DNA of 63,604 nucleotides from Ferrimonas sediminum (GCF_900100175.1 NZ_FNEM01000022.1:1-63604), one strand, 5' to 3'; numbered from the stretch's first letter, positions 1 to 11,753 are shown. Numbers and translations: made by a program. Notes: generated by a model not told the origin, from the letters alone.

Positions 1-325
1 CTTTGGTTACCCTCACAGTCTCAACGGTAACACCGAAAACATGGTGGGGGTACAGGGCAGGGGGAGTTATTCCAGCCCCACCAGGCAGGATAAGTTTTGA
101 TCAGCGCCAGCATGACCAAATCCACTCCCGGCAGCAATCTGCGGAGACTCAATCTGGGGGCAGGGCAGGGGCAGGGGCAGGGGCAGGGGCAGGGGCAGGG
201 GCAGGGGCAGGGGCAGGGGCAGGGGAGTAAAACGACTCTTTTCTATGGTCAGGACAAACATCCCTTATCGATGACCGGACATTGGCGAGAGTGAACCAAA
301 TAAGTTAAATATCAATAATTAAAAG
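1..325. other. Intergenic segment with no supported gene
   Basis: No convincing gene is seen here. The reading frames that cross this stretch owe their length to a hexanucleotide repeat and would encode alternating two-residue peptides. The gene to the left of the window is not visible. The segment lies beyond the glmS terminator. Confidence 0.6.
157..225. repeat. GGGGCA hexanucleotide tandem repeat
   Basis: One GGGGCA unit (157-162) and one shortened GGGCA unit (163-167) are followed by nine perfect GGGGCA copies (168-221) and a terminal GGGG. The plus strand therefore has about twelve closely spaced G-runs separated by CA, a pattern able to form a G-quadruplex, and is the kind of simple repeat that changes length by slippage. 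It is intergenic, about 150 bp past the 3' end of glmS. Confidence 0.95.
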
Positions 326-330
326 CAAAA

Positions 331-352
331 ACGCCACCTGAACAGGTGGCGT
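331..352 (-). terminator. Rho-independent terminator of glmS
   Basis: Read on the minus strand, a GC-rich hairpin (ACGCCACCTG paired with CAGGTGGCGT, short loop) is followed by a T-rich tract. It starts about 20 bp beyond the glmS stop codon. Confidence 0.85.
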
Positions 353-372
353 CTTCGCAACTTCGACCGGCG

Positions 373-2205
373 TTATTCCACGGTCACGGACTTGGCCAGG
401 TTACGAGGCTGGTCCACGTCGGTGCCTTTGATCAGCGCCACGTAGTAAGACAGCAGCTGCAGCGGCAGGGTGTAGATGATCGGCGCGATGAACTCGTCGC
501 AGTGAGGGACCGGCACCACCTTCATGGTGTCGTCGGACTCAAACTGCGCATCGACATCGGCAAACACGTACATCAGACCGCCGCGGGCCCGCACCTCTTC
601 CACATTGGACTTCAGCTTCTCCAGCAATTCATTGTTGGGTGCCACCACAATCACCGGCATGTCGGCATCAATCAGTGCCAGCGGGCCGTGCTTCAGCTCG
701 CCGGAGGCATAGGCTTCGGCATGGATGTAGGAGATCTCTTTCAGCTTCAGAGCCCCCTCCATGGCGATGGGGTACTGATCGCCCCGGCCCAGAAACAGGG
801 CGTGGTGCTTGTCGGCGAAATCCTCGGCCATCGCTTCGATGTCATCGTTCAGACTCAGTGCCTGCTCAATCTTGGCTGGCAGGGACTGCAGTCCCTGTAC
901 CAGAGAGGAGAGGCACTCTTGCGCCATGCCATTATGCTGACCGATGGCACCGGTCAGCATCAGCAGGGCCGCCAACTGTACGGTAAACGCCTTGGTGGAA
1001 GCTACGCCAATCTCGGCCCCGGCTTTCATCATGTAGGCCATGTCAGATTCGCGCACCAGAGAGGAGCCCGGTACGTTACAGATAGTCAGGCTGGAGTTGT
1101 AGCCCATCTCCTTGGCCAGACGCAGGGCGGCCAGGGTGTCAGCGGTTTCACCAGACTGAGAGATGGTGACCAGCAGGCTATCGGGGAACACATGGGATTT
1201 GCGGTAGCGGAACTCGGACGCAATCTCCACATTGCAGGACACGCCGGCGTGCTGCTCCAGCCAGTAGCGGGCCACCATGCCGGCGTGGTAGCTGGTACCA
1301 CAGGCGATGATCTGCACATGTTTGACGCTCTTCAGCAGCTCCGCCGAGCCCTCACCAAAGGCATCATCGGCAATGCCACCGGCAAGCAAACGGCTTTCCA
1401 GTGTCCGCTGCAACGCCAGAGGTTGCTCGTGGATCTCTTTCATCATGTAGTGACGATACGGGCCTTTGTCGCTGGCTTCGTGGGACACTTCAGACTCTTT
1501 GACTTCGCGCTCAACGGCGTTGCCAGCACTGTCAAAGATGCGCACTTCGCGACGGGTCACCTCCGCCACGTCGCCCTCTTCCAGGAAGGCAAACTTGCGG
1601 GTCACCGGCAGCAACGCCAATTGATCGGAGGCAATGAAGTGCTCACCCACGCCGTAGCCGATCACCAGAGGACTGCCGGAACGAGCCACCACCACACGAG
1701 AGGGGTCACGACGGTCGGTAATCACGGTACCATAGGCCCCTTCCAGCTGCTTAACCGTGGCCTGAACCGCCGCCAGCAGGCTGTCGGCACTTTTCAGCTC
1801 ATGGTGCACCAGATGACCGATCACCTCGGTGTCGGTGTCGGACTCAAACTGGTAACCCAAGCCCTTCAGCCGTTCACGCAGCGGGCCGTGGTTTTCGATA
1901 ATGCCGTTGTGCACCACCGCGATGTCACCGCAGGACTGGTGGGGGTGGGCGTTACGCTCATTGGGTTCACCATGGGTGGCCCAGCGGGTGTGGGCGATGC
2001 CGGTGCCGCCACTGACCGGCTGCTCCGCCAGCGCGTTGGCCAGCTCCTGAACCTTACCGACCCGACGCAGACGCTGAAGGTTTTGGGCTTCATCGACAAT
2101 GGCGATGCCCGCGGAATCGTAACCGCGATACTCCAGTCGCTTCAGGCCTTCCACCAGAATCTCTGCCACATCCCGTTGGGCAACCGCCCCTACAATGCCA
2201 CACAT
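373..2205 (-). CDS. glmS: Glutamine--fructose-6-phosphate aminotransferase (GlmS)
   Basis: GlmS makes glucosamine-6-phosphate from fructose-6-phosphate and glutamine, the first step towards UDP-GlcNAc for peptidoglycan and LPS. The 610-residue protein has the family length. It starts [10 protein letters not shown], so Cys2 becomes the N-terminal nucleophile of the glutaminase domain (about residues 1-240), and two SIS sugar-isomerase domains follow (about 285-600, with SQSGET and the C-terminal KSVTVE). A GGAG ribosome site precedes the ATG. The DeoR-type regulator gene ends only 13 bp upstream on the same strand, so the two are probably co-transcribed, and a strong terminator follows. glmU is nearby but is separated from them by its own terminator, unlike the E. 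coli glmUS operon. Confidence 0.97.
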   Translation of the reverse strand: MCGIVGAVAQRDVAEILVEGLKRLEYRGYDSAGIAIVDEAQNLQRLRRVGKVQELANALAEQPVSGGTGIAHTRWATHGEPNERNAHPHQSCGDIAVVHNGIIENHGPLRERLKGLGYQFESDTDTEVIGHLVHHELKSADSLLAAVQATVKQLEGAYGTVITDRRDPSRVVVARSGSPLVIGYGVGEHFIASDQLALLPVTRKFAFLEEGDVAEVTRREVRIFDSAGNAVEREVKESEVSHEASDKGPYRHYMMKEIHEQPLALQRTLESRLLAGGIADDAFGEGSAELLKSVKHVQIIACGTSYHAGMVARYWLEQHAGVSCNVEIASEFRYRKSHVFPDSLLVTISQSGETADTLAALRLAKEMGYNSSLTICNVPGSSLVRESDMAYMMKAGAEIGVASTKAFTVQLAALLMLTGAIGQHNGMAQECLSSLVQGLQSLPAKIEQALSLNDDIEAMAEDFADKHHALFLGRGDQYPIAMEGALKLKEISYIHAEAYASGELKHGPLALIDADMPVIVVAPNNELLEKLKSNVEEVRARGGLMYVFADVDAQFESDDTMKVVPVPHCDEFIAPIIYTLPLQLLSYYVALIKGTDVDQPRNLAKSVTVE

Positions 2206-2218
2206 AGTTTATTCTCCA

Positions 2219-2992
2219 TCAATCTTTAAACGGTGCCCGGATAACCCGAACCCCATGAATCTCTATTTGCGACGCGGTGTCATCGGACAACTCATCATCG
2301 GTAATCAGATAGCGGACCTTGGCCCAGGGCAGCTCCAGATTGGGAATTTTTCGGCCAATCTTGCTGGACTCCACCATCACCACCACGTCGCGAGCCACAT
2401 CGGCCATCACCTTGGATAAGCCTATCAGTTCATTAAATGTGGTCGTTCCACGTGAAACGTCGATGCCGTCGGCACCGATAAACAACAGGTCAAAATCGTA
2501 CGAGCGCAGCACCTGCTCCGCCACCTGCCCCTGAAACGACTCGGAGTGGGGATCCCAGGTGCCGCCGGTCATCAATAAGGTCGGTTCGTTCTCCAGCTCC
2601 CGCAGGGCGTTGGCGCCATTGAGGGAGTTGGTCATCACCACCAAGCCACGCTTGTTGCCCAGTTCGGCAATCATCGCCGCGGTGGTGCGGCCGGAATCGA
2701 TAATGATGCGCTGGTGATCGCCAATCAAGGCTGCCGCTGCCGCGCCGATGGCCTGCTTACGTCCAGACACCTTGTGGCCCGGGTCATCGGAGACAATCTC
2801 CTGCGGCACCGGTACCGCCCCACCATAGCGGCGCAGCAACAACCCACTGGCCTCCAGGGTGGCCAGATCTTTTCGAATGGTGACTTCCGAAGTCTGAAAC
2901 TCCCGCGCCAGATGGTCCACACTCACTTCCCCCTGCTGGGTCAGCAAAGCCATGATGGTGTGGCGGCGTTGTTGGGTATTTCGTTTCGACAT
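2219..2992 (-). CDS. DeoR-family transcriptional regulator upstream of glmS
   Basis: This 257-residue protein has an N-terminal winged helix-turn-helix (about residues 6-60, with RRHTIMALL, VTIRKDL and the family-typical RRYGGAV). A DeoRC sugar-phosphate sensor domain follows (about 75-235, including IIDSGRTT and MTGGTWD). Members of this family usually respond to phosphorylated sugars. Its position directly ahead of glmS, between the two amino-sugar genes, suggests that it controls UDP-GlcNAc precursor supply; that role is inference. An AGGG sequence precedes the ATG. The coding sequence contains a parS-like 16-mer at 2444-2459, so part of its codon choice may be constrained by ParB binding. 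Confidence 0.88.
   Translation of the reverse strand: MSKRNTQQRRHTIMALLTQQGEVSVDHLAREFQTSEVTIRKDLATLEASGLLLRRYGGAVPVPQEIVSDDPGHKVSGRKQAIGAAAAALIGDHQRIIIDSGRTTAAMIAELGNKRGLVVMTNSLNGANALRELENEPTLLMTGGTWDPHSESFQGQVAEQVLRSYDFDLLFIGADGIDVSRGTTTFNELIGLSKVMADVARDVVVMVESSKIGRKIPNLELPWAKVRYLITDDELSDDTASQIEIHGVRVIRAPFKD
2444..2459. other. parS-like site inside the deoR-type gene
   Basis: CGTTCCACGTGAAACG keeps the inner 14 bases of the ParB target (TGTTCCACGTGAAACA). Only the outermost bases differ, and they change symmetrically. It lies about 17 kb from oriC, on the opposite side from the other sites. Confidence 0.7.
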
Positions 2993-3066
2993 GATGCCCT
3001 AAGTTTCGTTTCGAAAGTTATGAAGTATAAAATCAAAACTCATTGATGCAAGAAAAAGTCATAAAA

Positions 3067-3088
3067 AAAGCGGCCATCAGGCCGCTTT
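3067..3088 (-). terminator. Rho-independent terminator of glmU
   Basis: AAAGCGGCC and GGCCGCTTT flank an ATCA loop. On the minus strand a T-run follows. It sits 16 bp past the glmU stop, between glmU and the regulator gene, and so separates their transcripts. Confidence 0.88.
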
Positions 3089-3103
3089 CTCTGTGCTATC
3101 GGT

Positions 3104-4465
3104 CTATTTCGGCGCCTTTACCGGCCGCTGCCAGCCGGTGATGTGGCGCTGCTTGCTGCGGGTCAGCACCAGCTCGCCATCGCCCACCTCTTTGGTTACC
3201 GTGGACCCGGCCGCCACCGTCGCCCCTTCACCAATAGTGACCGGCGCCACCAGCTGGCTATCGGAACCGATAAAGGCGTTGTCCTTAATCACCGTCAGGT
3301 GCTTATTGGCACCGTCGTAGTTACAGGTGATGGTGCCGGCACCAATGTTGACCTTTTCCCCCACCTCGGCATCACCGATGTACGCCAGGTGGTTGGCCTT
3401 GGAGCCTTTACCCAGGCGGGCCTTCTTCATTTCGACAAAGTTACCGATGTGGCTATCGTGCACCAGTTCAGCGCCGGGACGCAGACGGGCAAACGGACCG
3501 GCGGTGCAGATCTCACCCACGGTGGCGTTTTCCACCAGGGTATAGGGCTTGAGCACACTGCCATCGCCGATACGACAATCCTTGAGCACACAGCCGGCAC
3601 CGATGGTGACGTTGTTGCCAATGCTGACCTGTCCTTCAATCACCACATTGACGTCGATAAACACATCCTCACCGACGCTCAGATCTCCACGCACGTCAAA
3701 CCGGGCCGGGTCCGCCAGGGTGGCGCCGCTGAGCATCGCCTGTTCCGCCGCCCGCGCCTGGAAGGCCCGTTCCAACGCCGCCAGTTGAACCCGGTTGTTA
3801 GCGCCCTCCACCTCGATGGCGGTCTGAGGCTGGGCCGTAGCCACACCGCCTTCGGCCGCCGCCATGGCAATCACATCGGTCAGGTAGTATTCACCCTGAG
3901 CATTGTCATTGGACAGGTTCGCCAACCAGCGCTTCAGTGCCTTACCCGGTGCCACCAGAATGCCAGTGTTCACCTCGTTAATGGCCCGCTGCGCCTCGCT
4001 GGCATCTTTGTGTTCCACAATGGCGGTCACGGTGCCGTTATCACGAACGATGCGGCCATAGCCACTGGGATCGTCCAGATTCACGGTCAACAGGCCGATG
4101 CCATTGTCTGGCTGTACCGCCAGCAACCGTTGCAGGGTCTCGGTCTGAATCAGCGGCACGTCACCGTAAAGCACCATCACCTGGCTGTCGTCGCTCCAGT
4201 CTGCCGACGCCTGATCCACCGCATGACCAGTTCCCAACTGGTCCGCCTGCAGGGCCCAATTTACCGAATTATGAGCCAGCGCCGTCTGCAATTGCTCGCC
4301 ACCATGGCCGTACACCAGATGAGTGCGCACCGGCCGCAAAGCTGAGGCAGCATCAATGACGTGCTGCACCATGGGTTTACCGGCGATACCATGAAGCACC
4401 TTCGGCAGGGCGGAACGCATACGGGTGCCTTTACCCGCAGCCAAGATGACGATTTCCAAACTCAT
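3104..4465 (-). CDS. glmU: Bifunctional UDP-GlcNAc pyrophosphorylase / GlcN-1-P acetyltransferase (GlmU)
   Basis: GlmU acetylates glucosamine-1-phosphate and then uridylylates it to give UDP-GlcNAc. The 453-residue protein has an N-terminal nucleotidyltransferase domain that opens with LAAGKGTRM (about residues 8-16). The C-terminal part is a left-handed beta-helix of hexapeptide repeats (about 250-440) with the acetyltransferase region around RLRPGAEL and VEMKKARLG. Length matches the family. The ATG at 4465 gives the canonical [13 protein letters not shown] start. The gene is apparently monocistronic: a terminator follows it, and a LysR gene lies upstream on the same strand after 60 bp. Confidence 0.97.
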   Translation of the reverse strand: MSLEIVILAAGKGTRMRSALPKVLHGIAGKPMVQHVIDAASALRPVRTHLVYGHGGEQLQTALAHNSVNWALQADQLGTGHAVDQASADWSDDSQVMVLYGDVPLIQTETLQRLLAVQPDNGIGLLTVNLDDPSGYGRIVRDNGTVTAIVEHKDASEAQRAINEVNTGILVAPGKALKRWLANLSNDNAQGEYYLTDVIAMAAAEGGVATAQPQTAIEVEGANNRVQLAALERAFQARAAEQAMLSGATLADPARFDVRGDLSVGEDVFIDVNVVIEGQVSIGNNVTIGAGCVLKDCRIGDGSVLKPYTLVENATVGEICTAGPFARLRPGAELVHDSHIGNFVEMKKARLGKGSKANHLAYIGDAEVGEKVNIGAGTITCNYDGANKHLTVIKDNAFIGSDSQLVAPVTIGEGATVAAGSTVTKEVGDGELVLTRSKQRHITGWQRPVKAPK

Positions 4466-4525
4466 GCTGATCCATTGATAGTTAGTCGTTAAGGCGCAAA
4501 AGTATACCCAGTCTGGGCCGTAAAA

Positions 4526-5446
4526 TCAGCCGTCAGTGCAGTTTCCAATCGTTAACAGGGTGTCGATAAAGGTCGCTACCAGCCGGTGGGACTGGCGCGA
4601 GTCGTGCACCACGCACAGATCCGCGGCCAACGGATCCTGCAGGGGAACAAAGCGAACCTTGTGCCATTGCTGGCGCCGAAAACACTCGGGCACCAGTGCC
4701 AGAGCCTGATTGGCCGACACAAACGCCATCATGGTTTGCGGCTCCACCACCTGGTGGCGAACCCGGGGCACAAAGCCCAGTTGGCGACAATGGTCCTGCA
4801 CCATGGCGGCGCTTCCGGAACGCTTAGGATCAAACATCACCCAGTCCTGATGCTGCAGTTGCCGCAGCGACAGTACCGGCTCCAAAGCCAATGGGTGCCG
4901 CTCCGACAGCACCACCCACATCGACTCCGATTTAACCCGTTGCACCGAAAAGGGCGCCATCGCCTGGCGGTCACCATCGCGACACAACCCCACATCGATG
5001 CGTTGCTCCCTCAACGCCTGCCGTTGCTCCGACGGCGCCAATTCGATGAAGTTGACCGCCACCTGGGGCCGCTGGGCTCGAAAGGACTCGATGGCAGAAA
5101 ACAGTCCATCCCAGACTGCCGAGCTGATCAGGCCGATGTTGAGCGTCTGGCTTTGACTGCGCCCGACCTGCAGCACTCGGTTCAGCGACTGTTCCATGGC
5201 CGCCAGCAACTGCTCACACTCCAGTTTCATCACTGCCCCCGCCGCCGTCAGTGTCACCCGCTTGTGGCTGCGGTCCAGCAAACTCAGTCCCAATACCGAC
5301 TCCAGTTCTCGCACCTGGGTGCTGAGTGCCGATTTAGAGATGCACAGATCCGATGCCGCCAGACCAAAGTGCAGGCGCTGTGCGACTGCCGCAAAATAAC
5401 GAAGCATTTTCATACTGATGCGGCCACTATCCAGCAGATGATTCAC
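4526..5446 (-). CDS. LysR-family transcriptional regulator
   Basis: The predicted protein is about 306 residues, the usual LysR length. It has an N-terminal helix-turn-helix (LRYFAAVAQ, then ISKSALSTQVRELE) and a LysR substrate-binding domain from about residue 95 (NIGLISSAVWDGL). A GTG at 5446 preceded at good distance by GAGAGG is preferred; a GTG two codons upstream at 5452 lies too close to that ribosome site. The gene diverges from the nucleoside phosphorylase gene across about 140 bp, the classic layout for a LysR regulator and its target. No effector is assigned, and a purine-related signal would be a guess from context. Confidence 0.85.
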   Translation of the reverse strand: MNHLLDSGRISMKMLRYFAAVAQRLHFGLAASDLCISKSALSTQVRELESVLGLSLLDRSHKRVTLTAAGAVMKLECEQLLAAMEQSLNRVLQVGRSQSQTLNIGLISSAVWDGLFSAIESFRAQRPQVAVNFIELAPSEQRQALREQRIDVGLCRDGDRQAMAPFSVQRVKSESMWVVLSERHPLALEPVLSLRQLQHQDWVMFDPKRSGSAAMVQDHCRQLGFVPRVRHQVVEPQTMMAFVSANQALALVPECFRRQQWHKVRFVPLQDPLAADLCVVHDSRQSHRLVATFIDTLLTIGNCTDG

Positions 5447-5586
5447 CGTCACCTCTCGATCATCGTTTTACCAATGGCGCCATTATCGTTCTGATTCACC
5501 AAACAAACGAGCAAAAAATCGTCCTTCCTTCATGGCCAGCGGCTCCCCTATAGTGGCCGGGTCTTTATCAACCGAGCGAACCGATT

Positions 5587-6411
5587 ATGATCCACGACGC
5601 CCCTCACCGCGCCCTAGCCACCATCTTGTCCCATAAACCCGATTTCGCCCCCCGCTGCGCCTTTATTCTCGGATCCGGACTCGGCGTACTGGCCGACCAG
5701 ATGCAGGACAAGGTGATAATCCCCTACGAACAACTGACGGGGTTTCCGGCCAGCGGCGTCGCCGGCCACAGTGGCGAACTGGTACTGGGAAAGATGCATG
5801 GCATCGACGTGGTGTGCATGAAGGGGCGCGGTCATTTCTATGAAGGTCAGGGCATGACCGTGATGACCTCCCCGGTACGCACTTTCAAGCTGCTGGGGTG
5901 TGAAATGCTGTTTGTCACCAACGCCGCCGGCTCTCTGCGGCCGGAGCGCATCGATGTCGGCTCGCTGGTGGTGTTTAACGATCACATCAACACCATGCCT
6001 GGCACCCCAATGGTCGGGCCCAATGACGACTTCTATGGCGATCGTTTTTTCAGTCTGGCCAACGCCTACGACGCCAGCCTCAGGCAGCAATTGAAAGCCG
6101 TCGCCGCCGACCGCAACATTCATCTCAACGAAGGGGTCTTTGTTTCCTACCCCGGCCCCTGCTTTGAAACCGCCGCCGAGATTCGAATGATGCAGACCAT
6201 CGGCGGAGACGTGGTCGGCATGAGCGTGGTACCCGAGGTAATCAGTGCCGCCCACTGCGGCCTGCCGGTACTGGCGGTGTGTGCCATCACCAACCTGGCG
6301 GAGGGGCTGGGAGAGACGGCCCTGTCCCATCAGCAGACCCTGAACTGTGCCAAGCTGGCAGAGCAGGACTTTATTCAATTGATTGAAGCCTTTGTCCGCC
6401 ACCACTTCTGA
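5587..6411 (+). CDS. xapA: Purine nucleoside phosphorylase, XapA/PNP-II type
   Basis: The enzyme splits purine nucleosides with phosphate to free base and (deoxy)ribose-1-phosphate in purine salvage. The 274-residue protein has the trimeric-PNP signatures GSGLG (about residues 29-33), GHSGELV and KGRGHFYEG near the phosphate site, NAAGSLR, and CFETAAEIRMM with GMSVVPEVISA and AITNLAEG in the base-binding half. The GMSVVPEVISA stretch closely resembles xanthosine phosphorylase of E. coli, so xanthosine, inosine and guanosine are plausible substrates. Specificity cannot be fixed from sequence alone. The ribosome site before the ATG is weak. A divergent LysR gene upstream may control it. Confidence 0.88.
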   Translation: MIHDAPHRALATILSHKPDFAPRCAFILGSGLGVLADQMQDKVIIPYEQLTGFPASGVAGHSGELVLGKMHGIDVVCMKGRGHFYEGQGMTVMTSPVRTFKLLGCEMLFVTNAAGSLRPERIDVGSLVVFNDHINTMPGTPMVGPNDDFYGDRFFSLANAYDASLRQQLKAVAADRNIHLNEGVFVSYPGPCFETAAEIRMMQTIGGDVVGMSVVPEVISAAHCGLPVLAVCAITNLAEGLGETALSHQQTLNCAKLAEQDFIQLIEAFVRHHF

Positions 6412-6487
6412 CGCTCAGGCCGGAACGTGCTATAACTCCCTCAGGGTGGAAACGCCACCCTGACTGATTACCACCTGCGGACCCACT

Positions 6488-7372
6488 ATGAAACACCAAC
6501 CCGTTGTCAGAGCCCATCTGGGACTGCTGCTGTATGCGGTGCTGATCAGCACCTCGTTTCCCATCGCCAGCTTTATGGGCAGCAGCTACTCTCCGCTGTG
6601 GGCCACCTGGGGCCGCTTTACCATCGCCGCCGCCGGCTTTGTGCTGCTGATGCATCACCGGCGCCAGCTACGCTGGCCAGGCTGGGCCAATGTCGGGCGT
6701 TACAGTCTGATCAGTTTGCCGTTAACCGGCTTCTTCCTGCTGATGTTTATGGCCGGTAAAACCGCCACCTCTCTGGCCATGGGCAGTCTGTCGACGCTGA
6801 TTCCCTTGTGCAGCTGCCTGTTTGCCTGGCTGTTTTGGCGTCAGGTTCCACAGCGGTTGCGACTGCTGGCACTGTGTTGTGGGGTCGCCGGCGCCCTGTG
6901 GGTGCTGACCGGAGGACAGCTGCACCAGCTGGGGCAGGGCGGATGGCCGCCGGGAAACAGCTTGTTTGTGGTGGCGTGTTTGTTGATGGGAGCCTACCCG
7001 CTGGTATTGAAATCCCTGCACCGGGGCGAGCCGATGTTAACGGTCACCGGTTGGTCACTGATCACCGGCTGCCTGTGGCTGAGTCTGGCGCTGGCACTGC
7101 TGCAGCCTCAGTGGGCCATACCAACGGCACCTCAATTGGCAGCCATCTTGTGGCTGGCAACCGCCACCACCATGTTGACCTTTTTCCTGTTTCAGTCCGC
7201 CAGTCTGGTGGTCGGCGGCAGCTCCGCCAACGCTTACAGCCTGCTGACGCCGGCGTTGGTGCTGGTCATCAATCTGCTGGAGGGGAAACCGTTGCCGTCG
7301 CTGTGGGTGCTGCCCGGAGTCGGGCTGATCGTCATGACCCTGTTGGTGCTGTTGAAACTGGACAGCGACTGA
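6488..7372 (+). CDS. DMT-superfamily (EamA) inner-membrane transporter
   Basis: The 294-residue protein is strongly hydrophobic, with about ten predicted membrane helices in two EamA halves (about residues 10-140 and 150-290), the organisation of the drug/metabolite transporter superfamily. PxSS-type export motifs are not evident and no substrate can be assigned; family members export amino acids, nucleobases or toxic compounds. It follows the nucleoside phosphorylase gene by 76 bp on the same strand, so the two may share a transcript and a purine-related substrate is conceivable, but this is weak context. A bidirectional terminator separates it from atpC. Confidence 0.85.
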   Translation: MKHQPVVRAHLGLLLYAVLISTSFPIASFMGSSYSPLWATWGRFTIAAAGFVLLMHHRRQLRWPGWANVGRYSLISLPLTGFFLLMFMAGKTATSLAMGSLSTLIPLCSCLFAWLFWRQVPQRLRLLALCCGVAGALWVLTGGQLHQLGQGGWPPGNSLFVVACLLMGAYPLVLKSLHRGEPMLTVTGWSLITGCLWLSLALALLQPQWAIPTAPQLAAILWLATATTMLTFFLFQSASLVVGGSSANAYSLLTPALVLVINLLEGKPLPSLWVLPGVGLIVMTLLVLLKLDSD

Positions 7373-7390
7373 GCAGATAAAAGAGGCAAT

Positions 7391-7418
7391 AAAAAAGGCG
7401 GCCCATGGCCGCCTTTTT
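7391..7418. terminator. Bidirectional terminator between the DMT transporter gene and atpC
   Basis: GGCGGCC and GGCCGCC flank a CAT loop, with an A-run on the left and a T-run on the right. It can terminate the plus-strand transporter transcript and the minus-strand atp operon. It lies between two converging stop codons. Confidence 0.9.
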
Positions 7419-7434
7419 GATGAGGTCTCCAGGC

Positions 7435-7863
7435 TTACTTGCCCAGGCCTCTTCGGATGGTATCAACAACGCGAAGTTGTGCCATCGCTTTCGCCAGTTC
7501 GATTACGGCTGCTTCGTAGTCCATGTCCACAGAGGCGGTTGCCATCTGCTCTTCGGCTGCGCGCTTGGCTGCTTCTGCAGCCTCCACATCGATATCTTCA
7601 CCACGTACGGCTACATCGGCCAGCACGGAGACATTATCGGGTTGAACCTCGAGAATGCCGCCTGACAGGTAGATTACCTCTTCACTGTCGTCCTGCTTTT
7701 TGATGCGAACCATGCCTGGCTTGATGGCGGTGAGCAATGGAGTGTGGCCATGCATAATACCCAGTTCACCCTCGGTACCTGTTACTTGCAGGTACTGAGC
7801 ACGACCAGAATAAATGCTTTCTTCCGCACTGACTACATCCAAATGAAGTGTCATAGCTGCCAT
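7435..7863 (-). CDS. atpC: ATP synthase F1 epsilon subunit
   Basis: Epsilon is the central-stalk regulatory subunit that couples gamma to the c-ring and can inhibit ATP hydrolysis. The 142-residue protein has the N-terminal beta-sandwich ([47 protein letters not shown]) and a C-terminal helical hairpin rich in Ala and Glu (about residues 90-140). The ATG at 7863 is preceded by GGAGG. It is the last gene of the atp operon, 21 bp after atpD, followed by a terminator. Confidence 0.97.
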   Translation of the reverse strand: MAAMTLHLDVVSAEESIYSGRAQYLQVTGTEGELGIMHGHTPLLTAIKPGMVRIKKQDDSEEVIYLSGGILEVQPDNVSVLADVAVRGEDIDVEAAEAAKRAAEEQMATASVDMDYEAAVIELAKAMAQLRVVDTIRRGLGK

Positions 7864-7884
7864 CTCATCCTCCCCGAAGCCGGG

Positions 7885-9321
<1,437 letters not shown>

Positions 9322-10182
9322 TTAAACTGCCGCAGCACCGGCACAAATCTCAGACAGTTCCTGCGTAATCGCAGCCTGACGAGCCTTGTTGTATACCAGT
9401 TCCAGGTCATTGATCAGGTCACCTGCGTTATCGGTTGCAGATTTCATTGCAACCATACGGGCGGCCTGTTCAGACGCGACATTCTCTACAACACCTTGGT
9501 AAACCTGAGATTCGACGTAGCGAACCAGCAGTTTATCCAACAAAGCTTTCGGATCGGGCTCATAAATGTAGTCCCAAGCGTGGCTTCGTTGTTCAGTGTC
9601 GTCTTTCGGCAACGGCAGAAGCTGATCGATCACTGGGTCCTGCTTCATGGTGTTCACAAACTTGTTGTACACCAGATACAGGCGGTCCAGCTTGCCCTCG
9701 TTGTAGGCATCCAGCATCACCTTAACGGAACCAATCAGGTCCGTCAGGGATGGCGCATCACCCAGGCCAGAGGCCTGTGCAGCAACGTCGCCACCAAAGC
9801 TCTGGAAGAATCCTGCGCCTTTGGAACCGATGGCGGCATAAGAGACGTTAATGCCCTTTTGCTTCCATTCGGTGGTTGCCTGAGCAACCTGCTTGAACAA
9901 GTTAATGTTCAAACCACCACACAGACCACGGTCAGTAGAGATGACGATGTAACCGACATTCTTTACTTCACGCTCTTCCAGGTAGGGATGCTTATACTCC
10001 AGAGAGCCCTGCGCTACGTGACCAATCACCTTACGCATGTTCTCTGCGTATGGACGGCTGGCGTGCATGCGATCCTGCGCTCTGCGCATTTTCGATGCCG
10101 CTACCATTTCCATGGCAGAGGTGATCTTCTGAGTGTTTTTTACACTCCCGATCTTGGTACGGATCTCTTTAGCGCCGGCCAT
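9322..10182 (-). CDS. atpG: ATP synthase F1 gamma subunit
   Basis: Gamma forms the rotating central shaft of F1. The 286-residue protein shows the conserved N-terminal helix ([20 protein letters not shown], then [13 protein letters not shown]), the [11 protein letters not shown] motif (about residues 83-93) and the C-terminal helix ([30 protein letters not shown]). These N- and C-terminal helices form the coiled-coil axle. The gaps to atpA (16 bp) and atpD (33 bp) fit one operon. Confidence 0.98.
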   Translation of the reverse strand: MAGAKEIRTKIGSVKNTQKITSAMEMVAASKMRRAQDRMHASRPYAENMRKVIGHVAQGSLEYKHPYLEEREVKNVGYIVISTDRGLCGGLNINLFKQVAQATTEWKQKGINVSYAAIGSKGAGFFQSFGGDVAAQASGLGDAPSLTDLIGSVKVMLDAYNEGKLDRLYLVYNKFVNTMKQDPVIDQLLPLPKDDTEQRSHAWDYIYEPDPKALLDKLLVRYVESQVYQGVVENVASEQAARMVAMKSATDNAGDLINDLELVYNKARQAAITQELSEICAGAAAV

Positions 10183-10198
10183 CTTCTATCTCCCCCTG

Positions 10199-11740
10199 TT
10201 ACCAGGTTTGAGTCGCAACGAACTTGTCCATAGCCGCTTGCAGCTGAGATTCGATGTCGGAGTTGTAGTCTCCAGTCTCGTTGATCAGCTTCAGCAGGTC
10301 AGCGTGTTCGGCGTTCATGTAGGAGAGCAGAGACGCTTCGAAGTCACCAATCTTGTTTACTGCGATTGCGGACAGGAAGCCTTTTTCTGCTGCGAAGATG
10401 ACAACGGCTTGATCAGCAACGCTCATTGGGGCGTACTGCTTCTGTTTCATCAGTTCGGTTACACGCTCACCATGCTCCAGCTGGGCACGGGTGGCGTCGT
10501 CCAAATCGGATGAGAACTGAGCGAAGGCCGCCAATTCACGGTACTGTGCCAGAGCGGTACGAATACCACCGGACAGCTTCTTGATGATCTTGGTCTGAGC
10601 CGAACCACCTACACGAGATACCGAAATACCTGGGTTAACCGCAGGGCGCAGGCCCGCGTTAAACAGGTCGGTTTCCAGGAAGATCTGACCGTCGGTAATG
10701 GAGATTACGTTGGTCGGTACGAACGCAGATACGTCACCAGCCTGGGTTTCAATGATTGGCAGAGCGGTCAAAGAACCGGTCTGACCCTTCACTTCACCGT
10801 TAGTGAAACGCTCAACGTAGTCGGCGTTAACACGTGCTGCACGTTCCAGCAGGCGGGAGTGGAGGTAGAAAACATCACCAGGGTAAGCTTCACGGCCCGG
10901 AGGACGCTTCAGCAGCAGTGAGATCTGACGGTAAGCAACGGCTTGCTTGGACAGGTCATCATAGATGATCAGGGAGTCTTCACCGCGGTCGCGGAAATAC
11001 TCACCCATAGAACAACCAGAGTAAGGAGCCAGGTACTGCAGGGCAGCAGCTTCAGAAGCGGAGGCGACAACCACGATGGTGTTCTTCAGCGCATCGTGCT
11101 CTTCCAGCTTGCGTACCACGTTGGCGATGGTAGAGGCCTTCTGGCCAATCGCAACGTACACACACTTAATGCCGGAATCTTTCTGGTTGATGATGGCGTC
11201 AATGGCCATCGCAGTCTTACCAGTCTGACGGTCACCAATCACAAGTTCACGCTGGCCACGACCAATTGGGATCATGGAGTCAACGGACTTATAACCGGTT
11301 TGTACAGGCTGAGATACAGACTGACGGTCAATAACACCCGGTGCGATAACTTCTACAGGAGAGAAGCCGTCGTTTTCGATTGGGCCTTTGCCATCAATCG
11401 GCTCACCCAGGGTGTTAACCACACGGCCCAGCAGACCGCGGCCAACTGGCACTTCAAGAATACGGCCAGTGGACTTAACTTTTACGCCCTCTGCCAGATC
11501 GGCATATGGGCCCATTACTACGGCACCAACGGAGTCACGCTCCAGGTTCAGTGCGATAGCGAAACGGTTGCCAGGAAGCTCAATCATCTCACCCTGCATC
11601 ACGTCGGCCAGGCCGTGGATGCGGATAATACCGTCGCTTACAGATACGATGGTACCTTCGTTGCGAGCTTCGTTGACAACATTGAACTGCTCAATTCTCT
11701 GTTTGATCAGTTCACTGATTTCAGTTGAATTCAGTTGCAT
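10199..11740 (-). CDS. atpA: ATP synthase F1 alpha subunit
   Basis: Alpha carries the non-catalytic nucleotide sites of F1 and contributes the arginine finger to the catalytic sites. The 513-residue protein, with standard length, has the P-loop [13 protein letters not shown] (about residues 169-181), [14 protein letters not shown] around the arginine finger, and the N-terminal [16 protein letters not shown] that binds delta. It lies 13 bp downstream of atpH in the operon. Confidence 0.98.
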   Translation of the reverse strand: MQLNSTEISELIKQRIEQFNVVNEARNEGTIVSVSDGIIRIHGLADVMQGEMIELPGNRFAIALNLERDSVGAVVMGPYADLAEGVKVKSTGRILEVPVGRGLLGRVVNTLGEPIDGKGPIENDGFSPVEVIAPGVIDRQSVSQPVQTGYKSVDSMIPIGRGQRELVIGDRQTGKTAMAIDAIINQKDSGIKCVYVAIGQKASTIANVVRKLEEHDALKNTIVVVASASEAAALQYLAPYSGCSMGEYFRDRGEDSLIIYDDLSKQAVAYRQISLLLKRPPGREAYPGDVFYLHSRLLERAARVNADYVERFTNGEVKGQTGSLTALPIIETQAGDVSAFVPTNVISITDGQIFLETDLFNAGLRPAVNPGISVSRVGGSAQTKIIKKLSGGIRTALAQYRELAAFAQFSSDLDDATRAQLEHGERVTELMKQKQYAPMSVADQAVVIFAAEKGFLSAIAVNKIGDFEASLLSYMNAEHADLLKLINETGDYNSDIESQLQAAMDKFVATQTW

Positions 11741-11753
11741 GCTTAAATCCCCG

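Noticed and set aside
3-294. Short frames encoding (GA)n, (LP)n and (GQ)n repeats at the left end
   Set aside because: All length comes from the GGGGCA repeat; no start context or similarity supports a protein.
2206-2218. A glmS ribozyme upstream of glmS
   Set aside because: Only 13 bp separate the two genes, and this ribozyme is a Gram-positive feature.
346-2229. Long plus-strand reading frame (about 627 codons) opposite glmS
   Set aside because: It mirrors glmS codons on the other strand, has no family signature, and the composition is typical of an antisense shadow (His, Gln and Val rich).
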